Positions 54,245 to 62,852 of a stretch of DNA of 64,000 nt are shown piece after piece. The position numbers and the translations under genes were made by a program. Source of the DNA: Planctomycetota bacterium. Its GTDB lineage: Bacteria > Planctomycetota > UBA8742 > UBA2392. The stretch spans positions 28,650 through 92,649 of the forward strand of contig JAGQRH010000001.1 in the NCBI GenBank assembly GCA_020425605.1. The letters are read 5' to 3'. The stretch's first letter is position 1; every line of letters starts with the position of its first letter. The notes below the pieces were generated by a model that was given only the letters and a program-made list of their open reading frames with translations, did no database searches and was not told where the DNA came from.

Positions 54245-54296
54245 GCCAATGGTTTACCAGATAGGGTAATCCAAGCCCAGCCCGGACAGGCTTGCG

Positions 54297-54485
54297 TCAG
54301 ATACGGAACACGACCCGCACGATGACTACGGCCACAGCGCCGGCGATCGCAAAGCCGACCCAGGGCCAGTCGATCGGGCGGCTCATGTCGTTCGCGGCGT
54401 AAACCTCAAAGCATGCGAGGCCGACAAAGCCGATCACCGGCCACATCCGCCACCACAGTATCGGGCGTTTCTCTTTTTCGCTCAC
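54297..54485 (-). CDS. Small two-span membrane protein (GTG start)
   Basis: A 62-residue protein starting at a GTG with GGAGGCCTC in front. Two hydrophobic segments are present (WWRMWPVIGFVGLACFEVYA, and VGFAIAGAVAVVIVRVVF), with the order N-in, loop, basic end. It lies between the P-loop protein gene and the dihydroorotase gene, 13 bases after the former's stop, so it is part of the same transcript. Family and role are unknown. Confidence 0.6.
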   Translation of the reverse strand: MSEKEKRPILWWRMWPVIGFVGLACFEVYAANDMSRPIDWPWVGFAIAGAVAVVIVRVVFRI

Positions 54486-54498
54486 GAGGCCTCCGGCA

Positions 54499-55632
54499 TC
54501 ACGATACCTCAAGCGGTCCGGAGTTACGCAGCCCGACCAGATCTTTAAACCCGAGCAGGCGGCAGACTTCATCGGCCAGCTCTTCAGGATCGGTGCGCGC
54601 GTTGATTGCCTTGATGCCGAGCGACTTCTGCACGTAGTGACGACCGACTTCATTGTCAGTAGCCGGTCCGCTGATCAGGTCGATGCGCTGGTCGCGCGCG
54701 TCGAAGATCGCTTTTGCGCCGTACGCGCCGACGGGGTCGTTGGCGCAGCAGATGTGCACGCTGGTGTGGCCGTACAGCTCGGCATCTTCAAAGTACGTCA
54801 ACACCGAGTAGCCACCGATGATGCCGTCGCCGAGCTCAAGCAGGATCACGTCCGGCTTGTCTTCGGCCAGTCCGTTGATGATAGTCTTGCTGATCGGCGC
54901 GATGCTTTCGAGGTCGGCCGTGCTGGGCAAGCCCGCGTCGACAAAGCTCAGCGTGCGGCGTGCGCCATGGTCCTCGAAGCTGAACAGGTCGCGCCGCGCC
55001 GCAACGCCGGATAGCTTGCCCGCGTTGACTCGCAGACCGCGCTGGCTGAGCAGCTGGCACAGCTCGGCGACGGCCTTGGTTTTGCCGGCGCTCATGCAGG
55101 TGCCGCTGACCGCAACGATTGGGATCTTCATGCCGGGCTCGATGCGGTCGTGGTCGGCGATGCTGGCGTCGGTGAGGTTGAGAATGCGGCCCTTGCGCGC
55201 GACCATGCCGACGACTTCCACTTTCAGGGGCGGGCCGAGGTCCTTGTTCGCGCTGGTGCAGATGCCGATCACGCCGCCGAGGTTGAGCATGTTCAGCACA
55301 TCGCCGGCCTTGATCTGCTCAGGCACCTTGCCGACGTAGCCCTTCAGCGCGTTGCGTGCGCCGAGCGCGCCGACGATGATGTCGTCCTCGAAGATCTTGG
55401 CCATGCGGCCTTCTTCAAGCTCTACTTCGCCGTAGGTGGCCTTCTCACCCATCGCGCGCACGACGATCACGTTGCCTGTCTTGGCTTCCAGGTTCTCGGT
55501 GATGATGCGCTCTTCCTTGTGAAGGTTGAGGCGGTGCACGACGCTGGCGATTTTGTGGACGCGAATTTCCATGGGCAGTACTCCGGGACTCGATTTCGCT
55601 ACTTCATTGTCAATCAACAGTGTTTGTGTCAT
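54499..55632 (-). CDS. P-loop NTPase of the DUF1611-like type in the arginine region
   Basis: A 377-residue protein. Residues about 20-150 form a mixed domain (TENLEAKTGNVIVVRAMGEK, then GEVELEEGRMAKIFEDDIIV). The P-loop is at about 172-188 (VAVSGTCMSAGKTKAVAEL), followed by RVNAGKLSGVAARRDLFSFE, VDAGLPSTADLES and DVILLELGDGIIGGYSVL. This is the arrangement of DUF1611 and dethiobiotin-synthetase-like ATPases. The start at 55632 has GGAG 8 bases before. It lies between a small membrane gene and argG on one strand and may act in ornithine or arginine handling; the reaction is unknown. Confidence 0.75.
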   Translation of the reverse strand: MTQTLLIDNEVAKSSPGVLPMEIRVHKIASVVHRLNLHKEERIITENLEAKTGNVIVVRAMGEKATYGEVELEEGRMAKIFEDDIIVGALGARNALKGYVGKVPEQIKAGDVLNMLNLGGVIGICTSANKDLGPPLKVEVVGMVARKGRILNLTDASIADHDRIEPGMKIPIVAVSGTCMSAGKTKAVAELCQLLSQRGLRVNAGKLSGVAARRDLFSFEDHGARRTLSFVDAGLPSTADLESIAPISKTIINGLAEDKPDVILLELGDGIIGGYSVLTYFEDAELYGHTSVHICCANDPVGAYGAKAIFDARDQRIDLISGPATDNEVGRHYVQKSLGIKAINARTDPEELADEVCRLLGFKDLVGLRNSGPLEVS

Positions 55633-55751
55633 GGGACTTCTCCGGGATGTGAGCTCGAGTGCGCAGGCGGCTGATTCGGGGCGCACTCGAAGAGTTCACA
55701 CCCGGGCCGCGCACGTCGGTCGTCGACGGAGAGTCGTTTCAATGTTCATGT

Positions 55752-56942
55752 TCATTCGGCGCTCCCGTGCAATTTGCTGGGGATGCTGAGAATCTTGCTG
55801 AAGCCGGCGGCGTCACGGCCGTCCCACATGGTGAACTCTTCGCCGTACTTGCCATGTGCGGCAGCCATCAGCGAGTGCGGGCTGGTGGCGCCGGTGACGA
55901 AATATCCGCCATGCTTGATGCTGAGCTTTACCTCGCCGCTGACGCGCTGCTGGCTGCTGGCGAGCATGGCTTCCATGTCGCGCAATGCTGGATCAAACGG
56001 CTGGCCCTCGTGGATCATGTTGCCGTAGAAGTCGGCGACGTGGTCTTTCCAGAAGCGCTGCCACTTCGTGAGCGTGAGCTTTTCCAGCTCACGGTGCGCC
56101 GAGATCAGCATCAGCGCGGCGCCCGCCTGGAAGGCGATGCGACCCTTGATGCCGACGATCGTGTCGCCCAGGTGGATGCCACGGCCGAGCGCGTATGTGG
56201 CCGACAGCTCGTTCAGTTTCTCGACCAGCGCAACCTGGTCCAGCTTCTCGCCGTTCAGCGCGACCGGCACGCCCTGCTCATAGGTGACGGCCAGCGTCTG
56301 TGGCTTGGCCTTGGCGTCGCTGGGCACGGCCATCTCAAACACGCTTTCGGGCACTTCCGTCGCGCTGTCGTGGGTTTCCTTGCCTCCGATCGTGACGCCC
56401 CACATGCCGGCGTTGATTGAGTAGCTGGTGGTCTTGGCCGGAATCTCGAGCCCGCGCTTGGCCAGGTAATCGGTTTCCTGCTGGCGCGACAGTGAGTGCT
56501 CGCGCACAGGAGCGAGCTGCTTCAGCGCCGGGCAGAGCACGCCGAACGCGACGTCAAAACGAATCTGGTCATTGCCCGCGCCGGTGCTGCCGTGGGCCAC
56601 GGCCGCGGCTTTGATCTTGAGCGCGTACTCGGCGACCATGGCGGCCTGCACGACGCGCTCGGCGGCGACGCACAGCGGATAAACTCCACCGCGCAGGACG
56701 TTGCCGAAAATCAGGAAGCGGGCGTAGCGCTCAAAGACTTCCTTGCGGCCGTCGATCACCAGGTGTTCTTTGACGCCCAGTTTGGTCGCGCGCTCTTTGG
56801 CCTGCGCGAGGTCTTTATCGGTAAAGCCGCCGGTATCGACCATGACCGTGACCACGTCATAGCCGTACTCCTCCTTGATGAAGGGGATGCAGAAGGAGGT
56901 GTCGAGGCCTCCGCTGTAAGCCAGTACGCATGTTTCAGCCAT
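55752..56942 (-). CDS. argG: Argininosuccinate synthase
   Basis: A 396-residue argininosuccinate synthase that condenses citrulline and aspartate using ATP. LAYSGGLDTSFCIPFIKEEY at about 7-26 is the ATP-binding PP-loop. AVAHGSTGAGNDQIRFDVAF is the second signature, close to the AHGxTGxGNDQxRF consensus. SRQQETDYLAKRGLEIPA and YSINAGMWGVTIGGKE follow. The length is normal. argH follows downstream on the same strand after an 84-base repeat region. Confidence 0.97.
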   Translation of the reverse strand: MAETCVLAYSGGLDTSFCIPFIKEEYGYDVVTVMVDTGGFTDKDLAQAKERATKLGVKEHLVIDGRKEVFERYARFLIFGNVLRGGVYPLCVAAERVVQAAMVAEYALKIKAAAVAHGSTGAGNDQIRFDVAFGVLCPALKQLAPVREHSLSRQQETDYLAKRGLEIPAKTTSYSINAGMWGVTIGGKETHDSATEVPESVFEMAVPSDAKAKPQTLAVTYEQGVPVALNGEKLDQVALVEKLNELSATYALGRGIHLGDTIVGIKGRIAFQAGAALMLISAHRELEKLTLTKWQRFWKDHVADFYGNMIHEGQPFDPALRDMEAMLASSQQRVSGEVKLSIKHGGYFVTGATSPHSLMAAAHGKYGEEFTMWDGRDAAGFSKILSIPSKLHGSAE

Positions 56943-56960
56943 TGCTCTGTCCGCTCTTTG

Positions 56961-57028
56961 TTCACCACAGAGAGCACGGAGTTCACAGAGAATGGCTTTG
57001 CTCCGTGTTCTCTGTGTGCTCTGTGGTT
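56961..57028. repeat. CACAGAG-type inverted repeat between argG and argH
   Basis: The left arm, 56961-56992, belongs to the same repeat as 58433-58464, differing at one base in its 32 positions (plus strand orientation). A related inverted copy follows at about 57000-57028, so the gap can fold into one long hairpin. The argH stop codon (57027-57029) falls at its edge. Repeats of this sort accompany GxxExxY genes in many genomes. Confidence 0.7.
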
Positions 57029-58418
57029 AGTCCTTTTCGTTCCCCAACCAGTCTTTCAATTCCTTCAGTCGCGCTTCCACCTGCTTGCGCGCCGTGCCTG
57101 CGTATACCTGCTTGCGTTCCACCAGCGCTTCCAGTGACAGTTCGTTCAGCAGCTCCGGCTTGAGGCGTTCGTCTACGGCCTTGAGGTCCTCGGCCGTAAG
57201 GTCGGCGAAGCGCATGCCTTTGCTCTCGACATACTTCACCAGTCGGCCGGTGATGTCGTGGCCGTCGCGGAAGGGCACGCCCTGCAGCACAAGCCAGTCG
57301 GCCACGTTCATGGCTTCCATGTAGCCCAGGCCGGAATCGAGCTGCTGCTGGATGCGCTCGCGGTTGACTTGGAAGTTCTCGTTGCTGAACACCAGCGCCA
57401 TCACACGCAGGCAGGCCAGCGTCTGGTCCGTAGCATCAAACACCGCTTCCTTGTCTTCCTGCAGGTCACGGTTGTAGGTCATCGGCAAGCCCTTCAGCGT
57501 CGTAAACAACGCCATCAGGTGCCCCACCACACGCCCTGTCTTGCCACGAATCAACTCACACGCATCCGGGTTGCGCTTCTGCGGCATGATGCTGGAGCCG
57601 GTGGTGACCGCATCGCCCAACGTCACAAACCCGAATTCTGACGTGGACCACAGGATCAGATCCTCCGAGATGCGAGAAAGATGTGACATGATCTTTGAGC
57701 AGCCAAACACCAGGTTCAAAGCAAAATCACGGTTGGATACGGCTTCCATCGAGTTCCGTGCGGTCGATTCGAATACACCCATGAAGAGGTTCTTGGTGTC
57801 GACGGGAAAGCTATTCCCCGAGCAGGCTCCACTTCCCAACGGAAGATCGAACTTCGTGTCCCAGCGAGAAATCTCGTCCAGGAAGTTTTCGTCGTGAGCA
57901 AGCATCGAGAAGTACGCAAGTAGATGATGCGCCATGCGGACAGGCATAGCTCGTTGGAGGTGAGTGTAGGCCGGTATGATGACGTCGACAGAATCTTCGG
58001 CTCTCGCGTGTAGTGACGTCATCAGGTCTCGCACGGCGCCGTGGAGTTCCTCGGTTCTGAAGTGGCACCACAACTTGAAGTCAGTCGCCACCTGATCGTT
58101 GCGGCTGCGGCCGGTGTGTAGCTTTTTGCCGGCGTCTCCGATGAGCTCGGTCAGGCGTGACTCGATGTTCATGTGGACGTCTTCGAGTTCGACCTTCCAC
58201 TCGAACTTGCCGCTTTCGATTTCTTTGGTGATCGTTTCGAAGCCGCCGCGGATGTCCGCTAGTTCCTTCTCAGACAGGATGCCGATGCGCTGCAGCTCGG
58301 CTGCGTAGGCGAGGCTGCCCTGGATGTCTTCCTTCCAGAGGCGCTGGTCAAACGACACCGACTGGCTGAATTCCTGCATCAGCTTGTCCGGCTTGCCGCT
58401 GAATCTTCCTGCCCACAT
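57027..58418 (-). CDS. argH: Argininosuccinate lyase
   Basis: A 463-residue fumarase-superfamily lyase that splits argininosuccinate into arginine and fumarate. The signature GSSIMPQKRNPDACELIRGK is present with its catalytic Ser. HTGRSRNDQVATDFKLW and YTHLQRAMPVRMAHHLLAY are the other two conserved regions. The length is usual. The part coded by about 57600-58100 uses codons less like its flanks. Upstream, the GxxExxY gene and its repeats separate argH from argE. Confidence 0.97.
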   Translation of the reverse strand: MWAGRFSGKPDKLMQEFSQSVSFDQRLWKEDIQGSLAYAAELQRIGILSEKELADIRGGFETITKEIESGKFEWKVELEDVHMNIESRLTELIGDAGKKLHTGRSRNDQVATDFKLWCHFRTEELHGAVRDLMTSLHARAEDSVDVIIPAYTHLQRAMPVRMAHHLLAYFSMLAHDENFLDEISRWDTKFDLPLGSGACSGNSFPVDTKNLFMGVFESTARNSMEAVSNRDFALNLVFGCSKIMSHLSRISEDLILWSTSEFGFVTLGDAVTTGSSIMPQKRNPDACELIRGKTGRVVGHLMALFTTLKGLPMTYNRDLQEDKEAVFDATDQTLACLRVMALVFSNENFQVNRERIQQQLDSGLGYMEAMNVADWLVLQGVPFRDGHDITGRLVKYVESKGMRFADLTAEDLKAVDERLKPELLNELSLEALVERKQVYAGTARKQVEARLKELKDWLGNEKD

Positions 58419-58432
58419 CGGGTACTTCCTTT

Positions 58433-58464
58433 TTCACCACAGAGAGCACAGAGTTCACAGAGAA
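58433..58464. repeat. Flanking repeat, left copy, at the GxxExxY gene
   Basis: A 32-base unit starting TTCACCACAGAGAGCACAGA that abuts the GxxExxY stop codon at 58465. Its first 21 bases return exactly, inverted, at 58855-58875, and a near copy lies between argG and argH. Confidence 0.8.
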
Positions 58465-58854
58465 CTACTTGCGCAGTCTGACAATCCCGTCTTTCAACAT
58501 TGGCACGTTGAAGTTGATAAGCAAGGCGATGGGCTTACCACTCAACTTGAGGTAGGTGAGCACCTGCGCCTGATGAATCCGTTCCAGCCGTTCGACTGCT
58601 TTCAATTCAAGAATCAGCACATCCTCAATCACGAAGTCGAGTCGATATCCACAGTCAAGTTTCACGTCCTCATATTGAATCGGTAGAGGCTCTTCTCGCT
58701 TGAAAGCGATATCCGATCGATTCAGCTCGTAGGCAAGACAGGCAGCATAAGCAGTTTCCAGCAGGCCGGGTCCCAATGCTCTATGAACTGCAATGCATAG
58801 TCCGATCACCCGTTCGGTGAGGGCATTCAAGTCTTGATCGGACCAGTTCGACAT
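58465..58854 (-). CDS. GxxExxY protein
   Basis: A 129-residue GxxExxY-family protein (named for its motif) of unknown function. The motif GPGLLETAY lies near residues 28-36, after VIGLCIAVHRAL. CGYRLDFVIEDVLILELKAV has the D-E-LK pattern of a PD-(D/E)XK-like nuclease core, which has been suggested for this family. The rest, AQVLTYLKLSGKPIALLINF, is also conserved. The gene is bounded by exact inverted 21-bp copies of a repeat and interrupts the argH-argE series, consistent with insertion as a unit. Confidence 0.9.
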   Translation of the reverse strand: MSNWSDQDLNALTERVIGLCIAVHRALGPGLLETAYAACLAYELNRSDIAFKREEPLPIQYEDVKLDCGYRLDFVIEDVLILELKAVERLERIHQAQVLTYLKLSGKPIALLINFNVPMLKDGIVRLRK

Positions 58855-58875
58855 CTCTGTGCTCTCTGTGGTGAA
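58855..58875. repeat. Flanking repeat, right inverted copy, at the GxxExxY gene
   Basis: The exact reverse complement of 58433-58453 over 21 bases, beginning immediately upstream of the GxxExxY ATG. Its minus-strand sequence supplies the gene's leader, ending CACAGAGAGCACAGAG before the start codon. Confidence 0.85.
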
Positions 58876-58880
58876 GGCAG

Positions 58881-59972
58881 CTACGCCTTCAAGAACAGCT
58901 CTGCGGTTTTCTTGTAGATCTGGTAGCCGCGGAGCAGCTCTTTCTCCTCGATGTACTCATTCGCTGCGTGGCTGAGCTTGGGGAAGCCGGGGCCGATGAT
59001 CAGGCCCTGTGCTTTGTCATTCCACCAGGCATCGCTTACGCCGCCGAACGCACTCACACTCTCCTTACCGCTGGCGTTGCATGCGCACTTCACCAGCGGG
59101 TCCGACTCCTTGCGCTTCCATACGCCGAAGCGGGACTTCTCTTTCTCGATCTTGCTGTGCTCGCTGATGGCGGCCTTTACGCGCTTGATCGTCTCGGCGT
59201 TGTCGAGCTGCTCGATCGTTCGGCCGTCAATCACCCACTTCACTTCACTGGGCACAACATTTCGCGCGACGCCGCCGTTCACCATCGTGACCGCGAGCGT
59301 GGTTCTACCAAGCAGGTCGTCGCGCTCGGTGAAGCCTTCGTAAAGGGCCTCAATCGCGAGAATGTCGCGCGCGGCGTGGTAGGCCGCGTTGTCGCCCTGC
59401 CAGGGGCGCGCGGCGTGGCTGCTTTTGCCGGCCGTGCGCATGTCGAGCTTGAACATGCCGCGCTCGGCCGTGCAGACTTCGCAGTCCGTGGGCTCGCCGG
59501 TGATGCAGGCCTCGAACTCGGGAATCTCCGAGCGGAACAGCTCAAAGCCCTCGCCCTGGATTTCTTCATCGCAGGTGGGGGCGAACATCAGCGTGCAGGC
59601 CGATTCGTCAAAGTCAGCGCTGAGCAGCGCATGCAGCATCCCGATCAGGCAGCCGCCGGCGTCCGACGAGCCCAGCCCCCAGACCTTGCCGTTCTCGCGC
59701 GCGCCGTCCCACGGGTCGCGCGTGTAGCCGTTATTGGGCGGTACGGTGTCCGTGTGCGTATTGAACAGCAGGCGCTTGTTGCCCGTGCCGCGCCATGCCA
59801 GCAGGTTGCGGCCCGAGTGTTTGAACTGCACGCCGTGCTTCTTGAATTGCGCTTTGAACCACTCGATGACTTCGTGTTCGTTGCCCGAGACGCGCTTGAT
59901 ACGCACGATCTGGCTGAGCGCATCGGCGAGCGTGTCTTGCGAGAATTGTGTGGTCGTGGGCACGGCGTCCAT
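58881..59972 (-). CDS. argE: M20-family deacetylase, acetylornithine deacetylase-like
   Basis: A 363-residue zinc metallopeptidase of the M20/ArgE/DapE group. The metal site is LLFNTHTDTVPPN (His, Asp), GLGSSDAGGCLIGML (bridging Asp), and CDEEIQGEGFE (catalytic Glu then Glu ligand). ACITGEPTDCEVCTAERGM carries the next ligand, and GPGFPKLSHAANEYIEEKEL the last His. With argG and argH close by, N-acetylornithine (or N-succinylornithine) is the likely substrate, giving ornithine. The start at 59972 is preferred; a TTG at 59993 is in frame. It is likely the first gene of the minus-strand arginine series. Confidence 0.85.
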   Translation of the reverse strand: MDAVPTTTQFSQDTLADALSQIVRIKRVSGNEHEVIEWFKAQFKKHGVQFKHSGRNLLAWRGTGNKRLLFNTHTDTVPPNNGYTRDPWDGARENGKVWGLGSSDAGGCLIGMLHALLSADFDESACTLMFAPTCDEEIQGEGFELFRSEIPEFEACITGEPTDCEVCTAERGMFKLDMRTAGKSSHAARPWQGDNAAYHAARDILAIEALYEGFTERDDLLGRTTLAVTMVNGGVARNVVPSEVKWVIDGRTIEQLDNAETIKRVKAAISEHSKIEKEKSRFGVWKRKESDPLVKCACNASGKESVSAFGGVSDAWWNDKAQGLIIGPGFPKLSHAANEYIEEKELLRGYQIYKKTAELFLKA

Positions 59973-60279
59973 CCGTTGGGACGCCCAATGCAAGACGACG
60001 CTGAGAAACGGCGTCGCGGGATCGGAAGCTATGCTTCCTCACGCCAGCGCAGTGGAACGTCCCGAGATTTCAAAGTGAAAGCAGCAACGCAGACCGGTTT
60101 ACGGTCGGCTGATCGGTCGGATCGTGTGCGGCTTGCTCACTCTGTTCTCCGGCGCTCGCTCGCCTTCACCCGAAGGCGCGCGGCACTTCCTCTTATGTCC
60201 TCGGCCAAAGCCAAGGCGAATAGAAATATCGCAGTTTGGCGCTGTTGCAAGGATGCAGTCGGAAAAACTTTGGTGCGGC
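59973..60279. other. Intergenic region between argE and the feo operon
   Basis: About 307 bases with no gene I can support; open frames here are short and antisense-like. It should hold the promoter of argE and the end of the feo transcript, but I see no good -10/-35 pair. GGCTTTGGCGCCTTTGGC-type short repeats near 60308 are coding for the Cys-rich peptide's end, not a terminator. Confidence 0.4.
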
Positions 60280-60411
60280 CTATTCGCACTTCTCGCAGCC
60301 GCCGCAGGCTTTGGCGCCTTTGGCGACGCGCAGAGTTTGCCAGGCGCGCCAGCCGGCAAAGGCTGCCGCGGCCGTGACGATGGCGATGATGACGACTGTT
60401 TCCAGCATCAT
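60280..60411 (-). CDS. FeoB-associated Cys-rich membrane protein
   Basis: A 43-residue peptide typical of the FeoB-associated Cys-rich family: MMLETVVIIAIVTAAAAFAG is one membrane span, then a basic helix, then a Cys cluster ACGGCEKCE (three Cys) at the end. Its start codon overlaps the feoB stop as ATGA (60408-60411), and GGGGG precedes it. It likely helps ferrous-iron uptake at the membrane. It is the last gene of the feo operon. Confidence 0.85.
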   Translation of the reverse strand: MMLETVVIIAIVTAAAAFAGWRAWQTLRVAKGAKACGGCEKCE

Positions 60412-62852
60412 GCCCCCAGCGCATGTGCGACCTGGTAGGTCACCAGCGCCGCCAGGTAAGCCAATGTGGTCATGTACAGGAAGCTGGCAACGGGCCACTT
60501 CCACGAGTTGGTTTCGCGCCGCATGACGGCCAGTGTAGCTGCGCACTGTGCACACAGGGCGAAGAACACCATGATCGACAGACCGGTCGCGAGCGTGAAT
60601 AGCGGCGTGCCGTCGGCACGCTTTGCGTCTTTGACGACTTCGCGCAGGCTGTCGGACTCCTCGTCCTGATCGCCGCCGAGATTGAAGATCGTTCCCAGCG
60701 TGGCCACGATGACTTCGCGCGCGGGGAAGCTCGCAATCGCCGCCATGCCGATCCGCCAGTCCCAGCCCAGCGGCTTCACGGCCGGCTCGATGAGGTGACC
60801 GGCCCGTCCAAGCAAGCTGTTTTCAAGGTGATGGCCCGCGCGTTGGTTCTCGATTTCGGCGCGGGCATCGTTCAGGTCTTTCCACGCGGCGTAGTCGTTC
60901 AGCGCCTGCGTCGCATCGCGGGACTCGGCCGCAAGCTTCGCCATCTCTGCATTGCGCTGCTTCTTGGACTCGGCGATGGCCGTTTCCAATTCGGCTTCAT
61001 CCTGCAGTTCTTCTTCGAACGCCGCAACTCGAGCTTCGTGGGCAGAGTCGACCTCGTAGAATGGCAAGAGTGCCGAAGGGTCAGCAGACTCCGGATCGAA
61101 CTCGACGGTTGCTTCGTCATAGGGCGCTTCGGCAGTCGCTACCTCGGCGTCGTACTGATCATCCACGGCCTGGGAGTGGGGGAAGTAGCCGGCTGCCCAT
61201 ACCAGAATGCTAACTGCCAGAATGATCGTACCCGCGCGTTTGATGAAACTGCCACCGCGGTCAATCAGCGTGCGGCCGACGGCCTTGATGCGCGGCGCCT
61301 TGTAGCTGGGAAGCTCGAGCAGGAACGGGGTGGCCTTTGACTTGAGGATCCCTTTCTTGAGCACCAGCGCGGTCGGGATCGCGGCCAATACGCCGACCCA
61401 GTACATGGCAAACAGCACGAGCCCCTGCAGCTCGATGAAGCCGAGCACTTTCATCTCCGGCACGAAGGCCGCGATGAACAGCACATACACCGGCAGGCGT
61501 GCGCTGCACGACATGAACGGCGTCAGAAAGATCGTCGTCAGGCGCGTGTTGCGGTCTTCGATCACGCGCGTGCCCATGATGGCTGGAACCGCACAGGCAA
61601 AGCCGCTCAGCATGGGAATGAAGCTGCGCCCATTGAGGCCGAAGCGCGACATCAGCCGGTCCATCAGGAAGGCCGCGCGGGCCATGTAGCCCAGGTCTTC
61701 GAGGACGGCGATGAACAGGAACAGAATCAGGATCTGCGGCAGGAAGATCAACACACCGCCGACGCCGGGAATGATGCCGTCCACGATCAGCGATTTCAGG
61801 GCGCCGTCGGACAGCATGCCGCCGACCCAGCTTCCCAGTGCACTGAAGCCGCCATCGATGGCGTCCATCAGCGGGCCCGACCACGAATAGATGCTCTGGA
61901 AAATCACACCCATGGCGAGGATGAAGACGAGCGAGCCCCAAAGCTTGTGCGTGAGAATGCCGTCTACCACGTCGGTCTTGGTGCGGCCCTCGCGCGTTTC
62001 CGTTTGCTTGACGTCGCGCATCCAGCCACCGATGGCGCCGTAGCGTGTCTGCGCCTCGACCATGCTCAGGCTTCGGCCGGCGCCGGCGAGCTCGCGGATT
62101 TCGAAGAACTGCTTGGTCCAGGCTTCGCCGCCGACTTCTTCGCACTCCTCAAAGAACGGCCCGGCGCCGTCGACCAGCAGGCGTAGAGCCTCCGGGCGAG
62201 TGGGCTTGAAGCCGAGTTCGACGCCGAGGTCGCAGAGGTTGACGTGCAACGTGTCGACACCGCGCGAGAAGTCTTCGGGATAGGAAAGCTCGAGCGCCTT
62301 GCCCGGGTGGTGCAGTGTGCGGTGTAGCGTGGCCTTGAGCTCGTCGAGCCCGCGACCCTTGGGCGCGTTGACGACGACCACCGGCACGCCAAGGGTCTCG
62401 GACAGCTTCTTGGCGTCGACGGTGATGCCGCGCGTCTCAGCAACGTCCATCATCGTCAGTGCGATTACGGCCGGCAGCCCGAATTCGAGTACCTGCGTGC
62501 CGAGGTAAAGATTGCGGTCGAGGCTGGATGCATCGAGCACGACCACCACGCCGTCCGGCTTGGGCGTGCCCTCAATACGCCCGAGCAGCGCCTCGGTGGC
62601 AACGCGCTCATCGGGCGAGCGAGCTGACAGGCTGTATGTACCGGGCAGGTCGATGACGGTGATTTCGGAATTCTCGAAGCGTGCAGTGCCGATCTTGGCC
62701 TCGACGGTTACGCCGGGGAAGTTCGCCACTTTCTGGCGAGTGCCGGTGAGGGCGCTGAACAGGCTGCTCTTGCCGGTGTTCGGGTTGCCCATCAGGGCAA
62801 CGGTGTGCTTGTCCTGGCGCGCGTGTCTTCCGCTGGTGGTGGTGTCTGTCAT
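60408..62852 (-). CDS. feoB: Ferrous iron transporter FeoB
   Basis: An 814-residue inner-membrane iron(II) transporter. The N-terminal G domain has G1 GNPNTGKSSLF, G3 IDLPGTYSLS and the G2 region KVANFPGVTVEAK. G4 reads TMMD, where the consensus begins with Asn. The transport domain has two gates, FLPQILILFLFIAVLEDLGY and ASFPAREVIVATLGT. Between residues about 565 and 690 is an acidic helical insertion (DEATVEFDPESADPSALLPF, then EELQDEAELETAIAESKKQR). The feoA start overlaps by ATGA (62849-62852). Confidence 0.96.
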   Translation of the reverse strand: MTDTTTSGRHARQDKHTVALMGNPNTGKSSLFSALTGTRQKVANFPGVTVEAKIGTARFENSEITVIDLPGTYSLSARSPDERVATEALLGRIEGTPKPDGVVVVLDASSLDRNLYLGTQVLEFGLPAVIALTMMDVAETRGITVDAKKLSETLGVPVVVVNAPKGRGLDELKATLHRTLHHPGKALELSYPEDFSRGVDTLHVNLCDLGVELGFKPTRPEALRLLVDGAGPFFEECEEVGGEAWTKQFFEIRELAGAGRSLSMVEAQTRYGAIGGWMRDVKQTETREGRTKTDVVDGILTHKLWGSLVFILAMGVIFQSIYSWSGPLMDAIDGGFSALGSWVGGMLSDGALKSLIVDGIIPGVGGVLIFLPQILILFLFIAVLEDLGYMARAAFLMDRLMSRFGLNGRSFIPMLSGFACAVPAIMGTRVIEDRNTRLTTIFLTPFMSCSARLPVYVLFIAAFVPEMKVLGFIELQGLVLFAMYWVGVLAAIPTALVLKKGILKSKATPFLLELPSYKAPRIKAVGRTLIDRGGSFIKRAGTIILAVSILVWAAGYFPHSQAVDDQYDAEVATAEAPYDEATVEFDPESADPSALLPFYEVDSAHEARVAAFEEELQDEAELETAIAESKKQRNAEMAKLAAESRDATQALNDYAAWKDLNDARAEIENQRAGHHLENSLLGRAGHLIEPAVKPLGWDWRIGMAAIASFPAREVIVATLGTIFNLGGDQDEESDSLREVVKDAKRADGTPLFTLATGLSIMVFFALCAQCAATLAVMRRETNSWKWPVASFLYMTTLAYLAALVTYQVAHALGA

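Noticed and set aside
60124..60438. A 104-codon plus-strand frame and a 95-codon minus-strand frame in the argE-feo gap.
   Set aside because: The minus-strand 43-residue Cys-rich peptide in another frame fits a known FeoB-associated family and the ATGA overlap; the other frames have no support.
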